Shown one piece after another: positions 1 to 8,240 of a stretch of 64,000 nt of DNA. Location of the stretch: positions 54,494 through 118,493 of the forward strand of contig NZ_BAAAEN010000022.1 in the NCBI RefSeq assembly GCF_039523035.1, written 5' to 3'. Origin of the DNA: Pigmentiphaga daeguensis. GTDB lineage: Bacteria; Pseudomonadota; Gammaproteobacteria; Burkholderiales; Burkholderiaceae_B. The notes under the pieces are model-generated. The model searched no databases, was not told where the DNA came from, and saw nothing but the letters and a program-made list of their open reading frames with translations. Every line of letters begins with the position of its first letter. The first letter of the stretch is position 1. The position numbers and the translations under genes are program-made.

Positions 1-2
1 TG

Positions 3-2072
3 GGCGGCCGCAAGGTCGCGCCGCAGTTGCAGCGCATGAAAAGCGACGACCTGCTGGCCGCGGTTTTCCCCGACCAGGCGGCCTGCCTCGAGAACGTGGT
101 CGGGGAACGCGAGATCCCCGACCACCCGCTGGTCGCGCAGACCATCGGCGACTGCCTGCACGAGGCGATGGACGCCGACGGCTGGCTCGCGCTGCTGCGC
201 CGGATCGAGCGGGGCAACGTCGAGCTGGTGGCGCGCGACCTGCCCACTCCGTCGCCGCTGGCCATGGAGATACTCAGCGCGCGCCCCTACGCTTTCCTGG
301 ACGACGCGCCACTGGAGGAACGCCGCACCCAGGCCGTGATGGCTCGCCGCTGGACCGATCCGGAATCGGCGGACGACCTGGGCGCCCTGGACGCCGGCGC
401 CATCGAAGCAGTGGCCGCCGAAGCCTGGCCGCAGGTGCGCGGCACCGATGAAATGCAGGAGGCACTGGCAAGCCTGGCCTGCGTGACCGAGGCCGAGGCA
501 GCGGCCAACGACGGCTGGCAGGACTGGCTGGGCACGCTGGCGGACGAAGGCCGGGCAACACGGCTGTGCCTGGGACCCGACGCCGCCCTGTGGGTACCGG
601 TCGAGCGCCTGGCCTGCGTGCGCGCCGTTTACCCCGGCGCTCGCGCCCAGCCCGAGGTCGCCCTGCCCGCCGGATGCGACGAGCCGTGGGAAGCCGATGC
701 CGCCCTGGTGGAGGTCGTGCGCGCGCGGCTGACCGGATTCGGGCCGCTCGGCCTGCCGCGCATCGCCGCCGACCTCCGGCTACCCGAGACCGTCGTCGCC
801 GCGGCACTCGCCCGGCTCGAAGCCGAGGGCTACGTCATGCGCGGCCGCTTCCACCCTCAGGCACGGCAGGAAGAATGGTGCGAACGGCACCTGCTGGCCC
901 GTATCCACCGCTACACCATCAAGCGCCTGCGCCGCGAGATCGAGCCGGTCGAACGGCAGGACTTCATGCGCTTCCTGCTGGCGTGGCAGCACGTCGCGCC
1001 GGACGCCCGCCTGCATGGCCCCGGCTCCCTGCCGCAGGTCATCGACCAGTTGGAAGGCTACGAAGCCGCTGCCGGAGCCTGGGAATCGGACATCCTGCCG
1101 GCGCGGCTCGACGCCTACTCGCCCGGCTGGCTGGACGGGTTGAGCCAGGCCGGCAAAGTGGTCTGGATGCGCCTGGCGAGCCAGGGCAAGTCCACGGCCG
1201 GACCGGTGCGCGCCACGCCCATGGTGCTGCTGCCCCGGCGCCACCTTGGCCCCTGGCAGGCGCTCGTGCCGCTGGACCAGCAGGCCGAATTGTCGGCACG
1301 CGCGCAGCGGGTGCGCGAGGCACTGGCCAGCCACGGCGCGATGTTCTTCGACGAACTGCTGGGCGACACCCGCCTGCTGCCCAATGAACTGGAAACGGCG
1401 CTGGGCGAACTGGTCGCGGCGGGCGCCGCGAACGCCGACAGCTACGCCGGCCTGCGCGCGCTGCTCGTCCCCGCGTCCCAGCGCACCGCCCACCAGCGTC
1501 GGCGTTCGCGCCACGGCACGGCCCCGAACCAGATGGACCAGGCCGGCCGCTGGGCGCTGCTGCGCCGGCCCGCCGCCACCGACCCCGCGCCCCCCGGCAA
1601 ACGTACGCGTACGGATCCGCAGGTCCTGGAACACATCGCCCAGGTCCTCCTGCGCCGCTACGGCGTCGTCTTCTGGCGCCTGCTGGAACGCGAGGCCCGC
1701 TGGCTGCCGCCGTGGCGCGAGCTGCTGCCCGTGCTCCACCGCCTGGAGGCCCGCGGCGACGTGCGGGGCGGCCGCTTCGTGGCCGGCCTGGCGGGCGAAC
1801 AATTCGCGCTGCCCGAGGCCATCCCGCTGCTGCGCGGCATCCGGCGCCGCGAGCCCGGCGGCGAACTGGCCTGCGTCTGCGCCGCCGATCCGCTGAACCT
1901 GGCGGGCGTGCTGCTGCCCGGGGAAAAGATACCCGCGCTGGCCGGCAACCGCGTACTGTATCGCGACGGACTGCCCGTGGCCGCCGCCGTCGCGGGCGAC
2001 ATCCGCTATCTGGTCGAGGCCGCGCCCGACGAGCGCGAGCGGCTGCGCGCGGCGCTGGTGGCGCGACGCTGA
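3..2072 (+). CDS. Lhr-like DEAD/DEAH helicase, C-terminal part (5' truncated by window)
   Basis: This is the C-terminal part of a large Lhr-type superfamily 2 ATP-dependent helicase, a nucleic-acid repair or processing enzyme. The frame is open from base 3, and the in-frame TTG at 27 is only an internal codon, so the true start lies upstream of the window. The visible part carries the Lhr post-helicase region: a GRKVAPQLQRM stretch, a PDHPLV..TIGDCL segment, then winged-helix-like and Lhr C-terminal sequence ending in RRYGVVFWRLLERE and the final RYLVEAA. The ATPase motifs are outside the window. There is no obvious operon link to the next gene, which lies about 190 bp downstream. Family assignment is by recognised sequence pattern; the exact Lhr subtype is not determined. 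Confidence 0.8.
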   Translation, partial: GGRKVAPQLQRMKSDDLLAAVFPDQAACLENVVGEREIPDHPLVAQTIGDCLHEAMDADGWLALLRRIERGNVELVARDLPTPSPLAMEILSARPYAFLDDAPLEERRTQAVMARRWTDPESADDLGALDAGAIEAVAAEAWPQVRGTDEMQEALASLACVTEAEAAANDGWQDWLGTLADEGRATRLCLGPDAALWVPVERLACVRAVYPGARAQPEVALPAGCDEPWEADAALVEVVRARLTGFGPLGLPRIAADLRLPETVVAAALARLEAEGYVMRGRFHPQARQEEWCERHLLARIHRYTIKRLRREIEPVERQDFMRFLLAWQHVAPDARLHGPGSLPQVIDQLEGYEAAAGAWESDILPARLDAYSPGWLDGLSQAGKVVWMRLASQGKSTAGPVRATPMVLLPRRHLGPWQALVPLDQQAELSARAQRVREALASHGAMFFDELLGDTRLLPNELETALGELVAAGAANADSYAGLRALLVPASQRTAHQRRRSRHGTAPNQMDQAGRWALLRRPAATDPAPPGKRTRTDPQVLEHIAQVLLRRYGVVFWRLLEREARWLPPWRELLPVLHRLEARGDVRGGRFVAGLAGEQFALPEAIPLLRGIRRREPGGELACVCAADPLNLAGVLLPGEKIPALAGNRVLYRDGLPVAAAVAGDIRYLVEAAPDERERLRAALVARR

Positions 2073-2265
2073 AGTCCCCCCGGCGGCCCCTCCCGGCCGC
2101 GCAAACCCGAAAAGCAGAAATGCGGAAAACAGCGGGTATCGCGCAAGTGCAAGCGGCTACAATTGCGCGTTGCGTAGGCGGCCCACGGGCCGTCCGGATT
2201 CTCCCCCATCGATGGCCCCGCGGCCCCGGCCGACGCCATCCTTCGCCACACAGGAATTGCGCAGC

Positions 2266-3288
2266 ATGATCATCGATTGCCACGGTCACTACACGACCTC
2301 GCCTGCCGCCCACAATCAATGGCGCGACCAGCAGAAGGCCAACTTCAAGGCCGGCGGCGACATCGACCCGGCCTATCCCGATATCTCCGACGACGAGATC
2401 CGCGAGACCATCGAGAAGAACCAGCTGCGCCTCCTGCGCGAGCGCGGCGCCGACATGACCATCTTCTCGCCCCGTGCCTCCGCCATGGAGCCCCACGTCG
2501 GCAACGAGAACGTCAGCCAGGTCTGGGCCCGCCGCTCGAACGACCTGATCAAGCGCGTCGTCGACCTGTACCCCGAGACCTTCATCGGCGTCTGCCAACT
2601 GCCGCAATCGCCCGGCGTCTCCATCGCCAGCTCCATCGCCGAGCTCGAGCGTTGCGTCACCGAACTGGGCTTCGTCGGCTGCAACCTCAACCCCGACCCG
2701 TCGGGCGGCAGCTTCAGCGCCCCGCCGCTGACCGACCGCTCGTGGTATCCGTTCTTCGAGAAAATGGTCGAGCTGGACGTGCCGGCCATGATCCACGTCT
2801 CGGGTTCCTGCAACTGCGCGATGCACGCCACCGGCGCCTACTACCTGGCCGCCGACACCATCGCCTTCATGCAGTTCATCGAAGGCGACCTGTTCCGCGA
2901 CTTCCCGACGCTGCGCTTCATCATTCCCCATGGCGGCGGCGCCGTGCCCTACCACTGGGGCCGCTACCGCGGGCTGGCCGACATGCTCAAGCGCCCGCCG
3001 CTGGCCGAGCACGTGATGAAGAACGTCTACTTCGACACCTGCGTCTACCACCAGCCCGGCATCGACCTGCTGTTCGAGGTCATCGACGTCGACAACATCC
3101 TGTTCGGTTCGGAAATGGTGGGCGCGGTGCGCGGCATCGACCCCCAGACCGGGCACTATTTCGATGACACCAAGCGCTACATCGACGCACTGGACATCCC
3201 GGCCGAAGACAAGCGCAAGGTGTTCGAATTGAACGCGCGCCGGGTCTATCCGCGCCTGGACGCGCAACTGAAGGCACGGGGACTGTAA
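2266..3288 (+). CDS. ligJ: 4-oxalomesaconate hydratase (LigJ-type amidohydrolase)
   Basis: LigJ hydrates 4-oxalomesaconate to 4-carboxy-4-hydroxy-2-oxoadipate in the protocatechuate 4,5-cleavage pathway, in the cytoplasm. The protein is 340 aa, close to the 341 aa of Sphingobium LigJ as I recall it. It shares the N-terminal metal motif (D4-C-H6-G-H8-Y), the NPDPSGG, HGGGAVPYHWGR, FDTCVYHQPGIDLL and ARRVYPRLDA blocks. A longer frame opens at 2170, but I chose the ATG at 2266 because an AGGAA ribosome site precedes it and the family begins with MIIDCHGHY. No other 4,5-cleavage gene (ligAB, ligC, ligI, ligK) is adjacent, so it is a solitary pathway step here. A strong hairpin follows it. Confidence in the family is high; the in vivo substrate is inferred. 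Confidence 0.85.
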   Translation: MIIDCHGHYTTSPAAHNQWRDQQKANFKAGGDIDPAYPDISDDEIRETIEKNQLRLLRERGADMTIFSPRASAMEPHVGNENVSQVWARRSNDLIKRVVDLYPETFIGVCQLPQSPGVSIASSIAELERCVTELGFVGCNLNPDPSGGSFSAPPLTDRSWYPFFEKMVELDVPAMIHVSGSCNCAMHATGAYYLAADTIAFMQFIEGDLFRDFPTLRFIIPHGGGAVPYHWGRYRGLADMLKRPPLAEHVMKNVYFDTCVYHQPGIDLLFEVIDVDNILFGSEMVGAVRGIDPQTGHYFDDTKRYIDALDIPAEDKRKVFELNARRVYPRLDAQLKARGL

Positions 3289-3310
3289 ACCGCGGTTTCC
3301 CCCTTGCCTG

Positions 3311-3351
3311 ACGGGGCCTGCCGGCGTCATCGACGCGCCGGCAGGCCCCGT
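3311..3351 (+). terminator. Strong GC-rich hairpin after ligJ
   Basis: A perfect 16-bp inverted repeat (arms 3311-3326 and 3336-3351) encloses a 9-nt loop, 22 bp after the ligJ stop. It has the position of a transcription terminator but lacks a clear U-tract, so it may be Rho-assisted or act in RNA stability. Confidence 0.55.
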
Positions 3352-3374
3352 GTGCATTCCGGCCTCCAAAGGCC

Positions 3375-3403
3375 TCCACCGATACTTGTCAGGTATCGGT
3401 GGA
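3375..3403. promoter_or_regulatory. LysR-type operator, CGATA-N9-TATCG within an 11-bp-arm palindrome
   Basis: Perfect 11-bp arms (3375-3385 and 3393-3403) contain CGATA at 3380-3384 and TATCG at 3394-3398 with a 9-bp spacer, which gives the T-N11-A core typical of LysR-type regulators. The element lies about 110 bp upstream of the FAH-family gene. The same core and spacing recur at 8220-8238 beside the LysR gene, so that regulator is the likely binder. It could alternatively fold as a second hairpin after ligJ. Confidence 0.55.
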
Positions 3404-3511
3404 GAAAACCCGCCATCTTTTCCCCATCGCTCCCCCGCTTTACGCTTGCATCGGGCACAAGGGCGTGCTCATTCTTCCCGCGCGCCCCCATAACAGAGAC
3501 AGGAATCCCCG

Positions 3512-4348
3512 ATGCGCTACGTCCGCTTCCTCCACGACGGCACCCCCTACCTCGGCACCCGCGAGGGCAACAAGATCCGGATCCTGGGCGAGGAATCGAT
3601 CGAATCCTTGCTAGCCGCCGGCATCGACCTCGAAACCTACGCCGGCACCCGCGGCGGCGGCAAGCTGGTGGACGAGGCCGACGTCGCCTACCTGCCCGTC
3701 GTCGAGCATCCGGCCAAGATCTTCTGCATCGGCCTGAACTACGCCGACCACACCAAGGAAAGCAAGTACGAGCAGCCCGCCTATCCCACCATCTTCCCGC
3801 GCTACGACACCAGCCTGGTCGGCCACGGCCAGCCCATCGTCCGGCCTCGTGTGTCCGACTCCCTGGATTTCGAGGGCGAACTGGCGGTGGTGCTCAAGCG
3901 CGGCGGCCGGCACATCCGCAAGGAAGACGCACTCGACTGCGTCGCCGGCTATGCCTTGTTCAACGACGGCTCGGTGCGCGAATACCAGTTCCTGTCCCCG
4001 CAATGGACGGTGGGCAAGAACTTCGACGCCACCGGCGCCTTCGGCCCGGAACTGGTCACCGCCAGCGAAGTCCCCCCCGCGGCGCGCGGCCTGCGCCTGG
4101 AAACCCGCCTGAACGGCGAAGTGGTCCAGTCGGCCAGCACCGACGACATGATCTTCGACATCCCCACGCTGATCAGCGTCATCAGCGAAGCGATCACGCT
4201 CGAACCCAGCGACGTCATCGTCACCGGCACGCCCGCCGGCATCGGCTGGGCTCGCACGCCCAAGTTGCTGATGCGCGCCGGCGATGTCTGCGAGATATCG
4301 GTGACCGGCTTCGCCACCCTGCGCAACCCGATCGCCGACGAAACCTGA
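3512..4348 (+). CDS. Fumarylacetoacetate hydrolase (FAH) family protein
   Basis: FAH-superfamily enzymes are metal-dependent hydrolases, decarboxylases or isomerases acting on 2-oxo acids from aromatic ring cleavage. This 278-aa protein shows the family core: KIFCIGLNYADH, the acidic metal-site block DFEGELAVVLK, NDGSVREYQ and the C-terminal TGTPAGIGWAR block. The ATG at 3512 has an upstream AGGAA site. It is the first gene after the LysR-type palindrome at 3375-3403 and is followed 34 bp later by a VOC dioxygenase, so the two probably form an operon acting on a ring-cleavage product. The exact reaction (C-C hydrolysis versus decarboxylation or isomerisation) cannot be told from sequence. Confidence 0.85.
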   Translation: MRYVRFLHDGTPYLGTREGNKIRILGEESIESLLAAGIDLETYAGTRGGGKLVDEADVAYLPVVEHPAKIFCIGLNYADHTKESKYEQPAYPTIFPRYDTSLVGHGQPIVRPRVSDSLDFEGELAVVLKRGGRHIRKEDALDCVAGYALFNDGSVREYQFLSPQWTVGKNFDATGAFGPELVTASEVPPAARGLRLETRLNGEVVQSASTDDMIFDIPTLISVISEAITLEPSDVIVTGTPAGIGWARTPKLLMRAGDVCEISVTGFATLRNPIADET

Positions 4349-4382
4349 ACGTCCGGCCACGACCGCACGACGGAGGAGACTC

Positions 4383-5324
4383 ATGACCACACAGACCCAG
4401 CATGGCGCGAGCGACCGGCAAGCCGCGGTGCACTCCATCGACCACTACGCGTTGATGGTTCCGGACCTGCCCCTCGCCCGCCATTTCCACGAGGCCTTCG
4501 GCCTCACGGTCGAGGACGAGGGCCATGGCCTGGCGCTGCGGGCGCGGGACGGACACGTCTCGGCCCGCCTCCACGCGGGCCCGCGCAAGGCGCTGGCCTA
4601 CCTCAGCTTCAATTGCTATGCCGGCGACCTGGCGGCCATCCGCGCCCAGCTGGAGCAGGCCGGCGTCGCAACGGCCGCCGGCGTGCCGCACGCCACCGCC
4701 GAGGGCATCTGGTTCCACGACGCGGACGGCAACCTGATCCAGGTCAAGGCCGGCCCCAAGATCACCCCGGACGCCAAGAGCCCGCTCGACGACATCCACG
4801 TGCAGGCCGACGCGCGCGGCGCCCGCTTCCGCAGCCAGGTCGCCCAGGTCCGCCCGCGCCGCCTGTCTCACGTGCTGCTGTTCACGCCCGACGTCTCGCG
4901 CGCACTGGCTTTCTATGAAAAGACGCTGGGCCTGAGGCTGTCCGACCGGTCCGGCGACGGCATCGCCTTCACCCACGCCCCGCATGGCTGCGACCATCAC
5001 CTGGTTGCCTTCGCCCGCAGTTCGGCACGCGGCTGGCATCACTCGGCCTGGGACGTGGCCAGCATCGACCAGGTCGGCCAGGGAGCGGCGCAGATGGCCG
5101 CAGCGGGCTACACGCGCGGATGGGGAACGGGCCGGCACGTGCTGGGATCGAACTTCTTCCACTACGTGCGCGACCCGTGGGGTTCGTACTGCGAATACTC
5201 GGCCGACATCGATTACATCTCGGCCGAGCACGGGTGGCCCTCGGGAGATTTCCCGCCCGAGGACAGCCTGTATCAGTGGGGGCCGGACGTGCCGCCGGAC
5301 TTCATTCACAACACCGAGGCCTGA
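4383..5324 (+). CDS. VOC-family (type I) extradiol ring-cleavage dioxygenase
   Basis: Type I extradiol dioxygenases open catecholic rings beside the hydroxyl pair, using Fe(II) or Mn(II). The 313-aa protein has two VOC modules: residues about 18-125 (degenerate, non-catalytic) and about 160-275 (catalytic). The catalytic half carries a plausible H163, H219 or H220, E271 metal triad in the LSHVLLF, GWHHSAWDV and WGSYCEYSAD segments. A GRHVLGSNFFHYVRDP block matches the usual substrate-binding region. The ATG at 4383 has a GGAGGAG site. It forms an operon with the upstream FAH gene and converges on the FAD hydroxylase at 5448-7127, which suggests hydroxylase, dioxygenase, hydrolase as consecutive steps. 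The substrate is unknown. Confidence 0.8.
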   Translation: MTTQTQHGASDRQAAVHSIDHYALMVPDLPLARHFHEAFGLTVEDEGHGLALRARDGHVSARLHAGPRKALAYLSFNCYAGDLAAIRAQLEQAGVATAAGVPHATAEGIWFHDADGNLIQVKAGPKITPDAKSPLDDIHVQADARGARFRSQVAQVRPRRLSHVLLFTPDVSRALAFYEKTLGLRLSDRSGDGIAFTHAPHGCDHHLVAFARSSARGWHHSAWDVASIDQVGQGAAQMAAAGYTRGWGTGRHVLGSNFFHYVRDPWGSYCEYSADIDYISAEHGWPSGDFPPEDSLYQWGPDVPPDFIHNTEA

Positions 5325-5333
5325 TCGAGCATA

Positions 5334-5358
5334 CATGCCGGTCGATGCGACCGGCATG
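5334..5358. terminator. Hairpin between convergent VOC dioxygenase and FAD hydroxylase genes
   Basis: Perfect 10-bp arms (5334-5343 and 5349-5358) enclose a 5-nt loop, just after the dioxygenase stop in a convergent interval. There is no U-run, so terminator function is inferred from position and symmetry only. Confidence 0.45.
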
Positions 5359-5447
5359 CAGACTCCACCCCACTGCTGGCCCTGGCCAGCGAAATACGCG
5401 AAGCGGTCGAGGACGGTGCGTTCGCGCAATGGTGCCGCCGGCGGCGG

Positions 5448-7127
5448 TCAGCCCATCCGCCCCCGGCCTGTCGCCCGGGCCAGCGTCGACCGCGCATCGG
5501 CCCCCGCCCGCCCCCGCCAGGCGATATGGTGGTCCGGCCGGATCAACACCCGCTCGGCGCCATAAAGCGCCCGCGCGGCGTCATCGTCGAGCTCCAGCAC
5601 CTCCAGGCCCAGGCCGTACTCGTCCGCCACCGCGTGCCACGCCTGGCGCTCGCCGGCCGGCAGCGCGCCAAAGGCAAGCAGCGTGAAGTCGCGCCCGAAC
5701 AAGTCGAACAGCACCTTGCCGCGCACGACGGCATGCGGCGCGCGCGACCCCGGCAAGGCCAGGGGCACGTAGCGGTTCGGATCGTCTTGCGGCGCGGGAC
5801 CTGGCTCGACCGCGACGATGGGACTGTCCAGGTAGCGCACGCCTAATTGCAGGCCGGGAATGTTGAACTCGCTGGCCACGTGCGCGGCCAGGCGGCGGCC
5901 GAGCTCGGCGCGCGCCCGCACGCCGGCCTCGCTCTCTTCCTCGATGTCGGCGCCGGCGCGCAGGTTGCCGATGCTGTCCGCCATGCTGCGCGCGAAGGCC
6001 GTATTGCGCAGCGCCATGGGCCGGCGTTCGCGCTCGTAGCTGTCCAGCAGCGCGGGCGGGGCCGCGCCCTGGATGACGGCGGCCAGTTTCCAGCCCAGAT
6101 TCACCACGTCGTCGATCGAGGTGTTGTAGCCCATGCCTCCGGTGGGCGTGAAAAGATGCGCGGCATCGCCCGCCAGGAACACGCGGCCACCGGCCATCCT
6201 GTCCGCCACCAGCGTATAGCCGGCCACCCAGGGCAGGCGATCGATGAGTTCGAAGTCGAATTCCCTGCCCACCACGGCATGGGCGGTGGCGACCGGATCG
6301 ATGTCGCCAGGCGCCTGGCCGGGGGCCAGTTGCACGGCAAGGAGGAAGGTCTCGATGCCGTCCACGGCGATCAGCAGCCCCCGCTGGCGCGCGTTCACGG
6401 CCCAATACTGCCAGGCGGGCTGCTTGCCGATCGCGTCGTAGAGCCGCCTGGACCGGAAGTAGATGGACAACATCTGGCCGCCGAAGAAATCGCGCTGCTC
6501 GCTGCCCTGTCCGGAATAGCCCACGCCCAGCGACTTGCGCACCAGGCTGCGGGGACCGTCGCACCCGACGAGGTAGCGCGCTTGCAGTTGCCACGCCTGA
6601 CCACCGCCTTCGGGTTCGACCGTGGCCGTGACGCCCTGCTCGTCCTGTTCGACGGCCACCGCGCGCTGCCCCAGGCACAGCCGCACGCTTGGATACGCGG
6701 CCGCGCGCCGGCGCAGCACCGGCTCGATCAGCATCTGCTGCACCCGATGCGGCAGCTCGGGAGTCGGCCACGCATCGCTGCCGTAGTCGCCGGCATTGTC
6801 CGGAGCATGGCCGCCGGCCTCGCTGCGCCGAGCCGCCTCGCCGCGGCTCGGGATCCTGAACCGCGCCAGCTCGTGCTCGGCCAGCTGCGTGCAATAGACC
6901 ACGTCCTGCGGATAATCCGGCGGCAGGCCCAGGGCCCGGATCTCGTCGGAGAAACCCCGCCGGCGATAGTGCTCCATGGTCCGGGCCGAGGTCGCGTTGG
7001 CCTTGGGAAAGGCCGGCGGATCGGCATCCTCTTCCAGCAGGACGCAGGGAATGTCCCGGCACCCGAGTTCGATGGCCAGCATCAGGCCGGCGGGACCGCC
7101 GCCGACGATGGCGACTTCTGTCTGCAT
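5448..7127 (-). CDS. FAD-dependent aromatic hydroxylase (MhpA/phenol hydroxylase-like)
   Basis: This is a class A flavoprotein monooxygenase that would add a hydroxyl group to an aromatic ring using NAD(P)H and O2. Of the long open frame I keep 559 aa, starting at the ATG at 7127 so that the protein begins directly at the Rossmann motif VAIVGGGPAGLMLAIE. A GTG at 7136 is an alternative start. The second FAD motif is GDAAHLFTPTGGMGYNTSIDD, and the C-terminal region ends with the thioredoxin-like domain signature RPDHHIAWRG seen in MhpA and phenol hydroxylases. It lies 22 bp after the Bug receptor gene in the same direction and converges on the VOC dioxygenase. The substrate is not known; an aromatic taken up or sensed by the neighbouring system is likely. 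Confidence 0.82.
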   Translation of the reverse strand: MQTEVAIVGGGPAGLMLAIELGCRDIPCVLLEEDADPPAFPKANATSARTMEHYRRRGFSDEIRALGLPPDYPQDVVYCTQLAEHELARFRIPSRGEAARRSEAGGHAPDNAGDYGSDAWPTPELPHRVQQMLIEPVLRRRAAAYPSVRLCLGQRAVAVEQDEQGVTATVEPEGGGQAWQLQARYLVGCDGPRSLVRKSLGVGYSGQGSEQRDFFGGQMLSIYFRSRRLYDAIGKQPAWQYWAVNARQRGLLIAVDGIETFLLAVQLAPGQAPGDIDPVATAHAVVGREFDFELIDRLPWVAGYTLVADRMAGGRVFLAGDAAHLFTPTGGMGYNTSIDDVVNLGWKLAAVIQGAAPPALLDSYERERRPMALRNTAFARSMADSIGNLRAGADIEEESEAGVRARAELGRRLAAHVASEFNIPGLQLGVRYLDSPIVAVEPGPAPQDDPNRYVPLALPGSRAPHAVVRGKVLFDLFGRDFTLLAFGALPAGERQAWHAVADEYGLGLEVLELDDDAARALYGAERVLIRPDHHIAWRGRAGADARSTLARATGRGRMG

Positions 7128-7149
7128 GGTATTCACGGTAAGGCTTCCT

Positions 7150-8133
7150 TCAGTCCGTCGTCGCCCCCGTGCGCCGCACCATCTCGGCATAGCGGGGAGT
7201 GTCCTTGCGCATCCACTCGGACACCGTCGCGCCGGGAACGGCGGCGGGCACGAATCCGAACGTGGCCATCCTGGCCTTGACCTCGGGCACGTCCAGCGCC
7301 GCGCGCACCGCGCGCGAGATCGCCTCGACCCGCTCGGCCGGCGTGCCCGCCGGCGCCACCAGGGCGACCCAGGTGGAGGCATCCACGCCCCGGGGTCCGC
7401 CCGCCTCTTCCAGCGTGGGCACGTCGGGCAGGGCCGACGATCGCTGGCCGTCGGCCACCGCCAGCACGCGCAGCTTGCCGGCCTGGATCAGCGCGCCGGC
7501 AGTGGCGTACGAACCCAGCGCCCAGGTCACTTCTCCGTTGGCCACGGCCGCGTACAGTTGCGCGGTGTCCTTGAACGGCACGTGCAGCATCTGCGTGCCC
7601 GTGGCCGCCTCGACCTGCGCGGCGCCCAGGTGGCCAGGGCTGCCGACCGCCCACGAACCGTACGTCACCTTGCCCGGCGAAGATTTGGCCGCGGCGATCA
7701 GCTCGGCCACCGACTTGACCGGACTGCCGCTGGAGACCACCACGAAGAACGAGGTCCGGTACAGCCCGCCGACGGGGACATAATCCTTGACCGGGTCGTA
7801 GGGCAGCTTGCGGAACAGGCTGGGATTGATCGCCATGTGGCCCACGTCGACGACGCCCAGGTCATAGCCGGTGGCCGCGGCGCGGCGCACCGCCTCCATC
7901 GAGATGAAGCCGTTGCCGCCCGGCCGCGGTTCCACCACGACGGCCTGGCCCCAGTCCTTGGACAACTGCTCGCCCACCATGCGGGCTACGGCATCGGGGC
8001 CGCTGCCCGCCGGAAACGGGCTCAGCAGCCGCACCGGCCGGGTGGGAAAGGCATCCGGCTGCGCCGCGCCGGCGGCCATGGGCTGCAATGCCATGGCGCA
8101 GAACAGGGTTGCCGCGAATCTGGCTAGGGTCAT
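7150..8133 (-). CDS. Bug/TctC-family periplasmic solute-binding protein
   Basis: Bug receptors are periplasmic binding proteins, usually for carboxylated compounds, and are greatly expanded in Bordetella and relatives. The 327-aa protein has an N-terminal signal peptide (about residues 1-23), the FPTRPVRLLSPFPAGSGPD start of the mature domain, NPSLFRKLPYDPVKD, and LPDVPTLEEAG near residue 240. No TctA or TctB membrane subunits are adjacent, as is common for orphan Bug genes. It is the first gene of a leftward operon with the FAD hydroxylase and is divergent from the LysR gene at 8241, so it probably supplies or reports the same aromatic substrate. Confidence 0.9.
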   Translation of the reverse strand: MTLARFAATLFCAMALQPMAAGAAQPDAFPTRPVRLLSPFPAGSGPDAVARMVGEQLSKDWGQAVVVEPRPGGNGFISMEAVRRAAATGYDLGVVDVGHMAINPSLFRKLPYDPVKDYVPVGGLYRTSFFVVVSSGSPVKSVAELIAAAKSSPGKVTYGSWAVGSPGHLGAAQVEAATGTQMLHVPFKDTAQLYAAVANGEVTWALGSYATAGALIQAGKLRVLAVADGQRSSALPDVPTLEEAGGPRGVDASTWVALVAPAGTPAERVEAISRAVRAALDVPEVKARMATFGFVPAAVPGATVSEWMRKDTPRYAEMVRRTGATTD

Positions 8134-8219
8134 GGTTTGTCTCCGTAATGGGGTACTTGTTGTCGGAGACGAGTCTAGGTAAGGTCAGTGCTTACAGAAA
8201 GATGGCAAAATCCTTCCAT

Positions 8220-8238
8220 CGATACCTAGGCGTTATCG
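8220..8238. promoter_or_regulatory. LysR-type operator in Bug/LysR divergent promoter
   Basis: CGATA (8220-8224) and TATCG (8234-8238) are separated by 9 bp, the same core and spacing as the palindrome at 3380-3398. The site ends 2 bp before the LysR ATG and about 90 bp from the Bug ATG. That is the usual position for autoregulation of a divergent LysR gene. Confidence 0.6.
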
Positions 8239-8240
8239 AC

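Noticed and set aside
1039..3369. Very long minus-strand open frame (776 codons) across the Lhr and ligJ genes
   Set aside because: It is antisense to two genes with clear homology, is Arg/Ala/Pro-rich as expected for a shadow frame in high-GC DNA, and shows no domain.
5847..7280. Long plus-strand frame opposite the FAD hydroxylase
   Set aside because: It is antisense to a gene with clear FAD motifs and has no recognisable domain or ribosome site.
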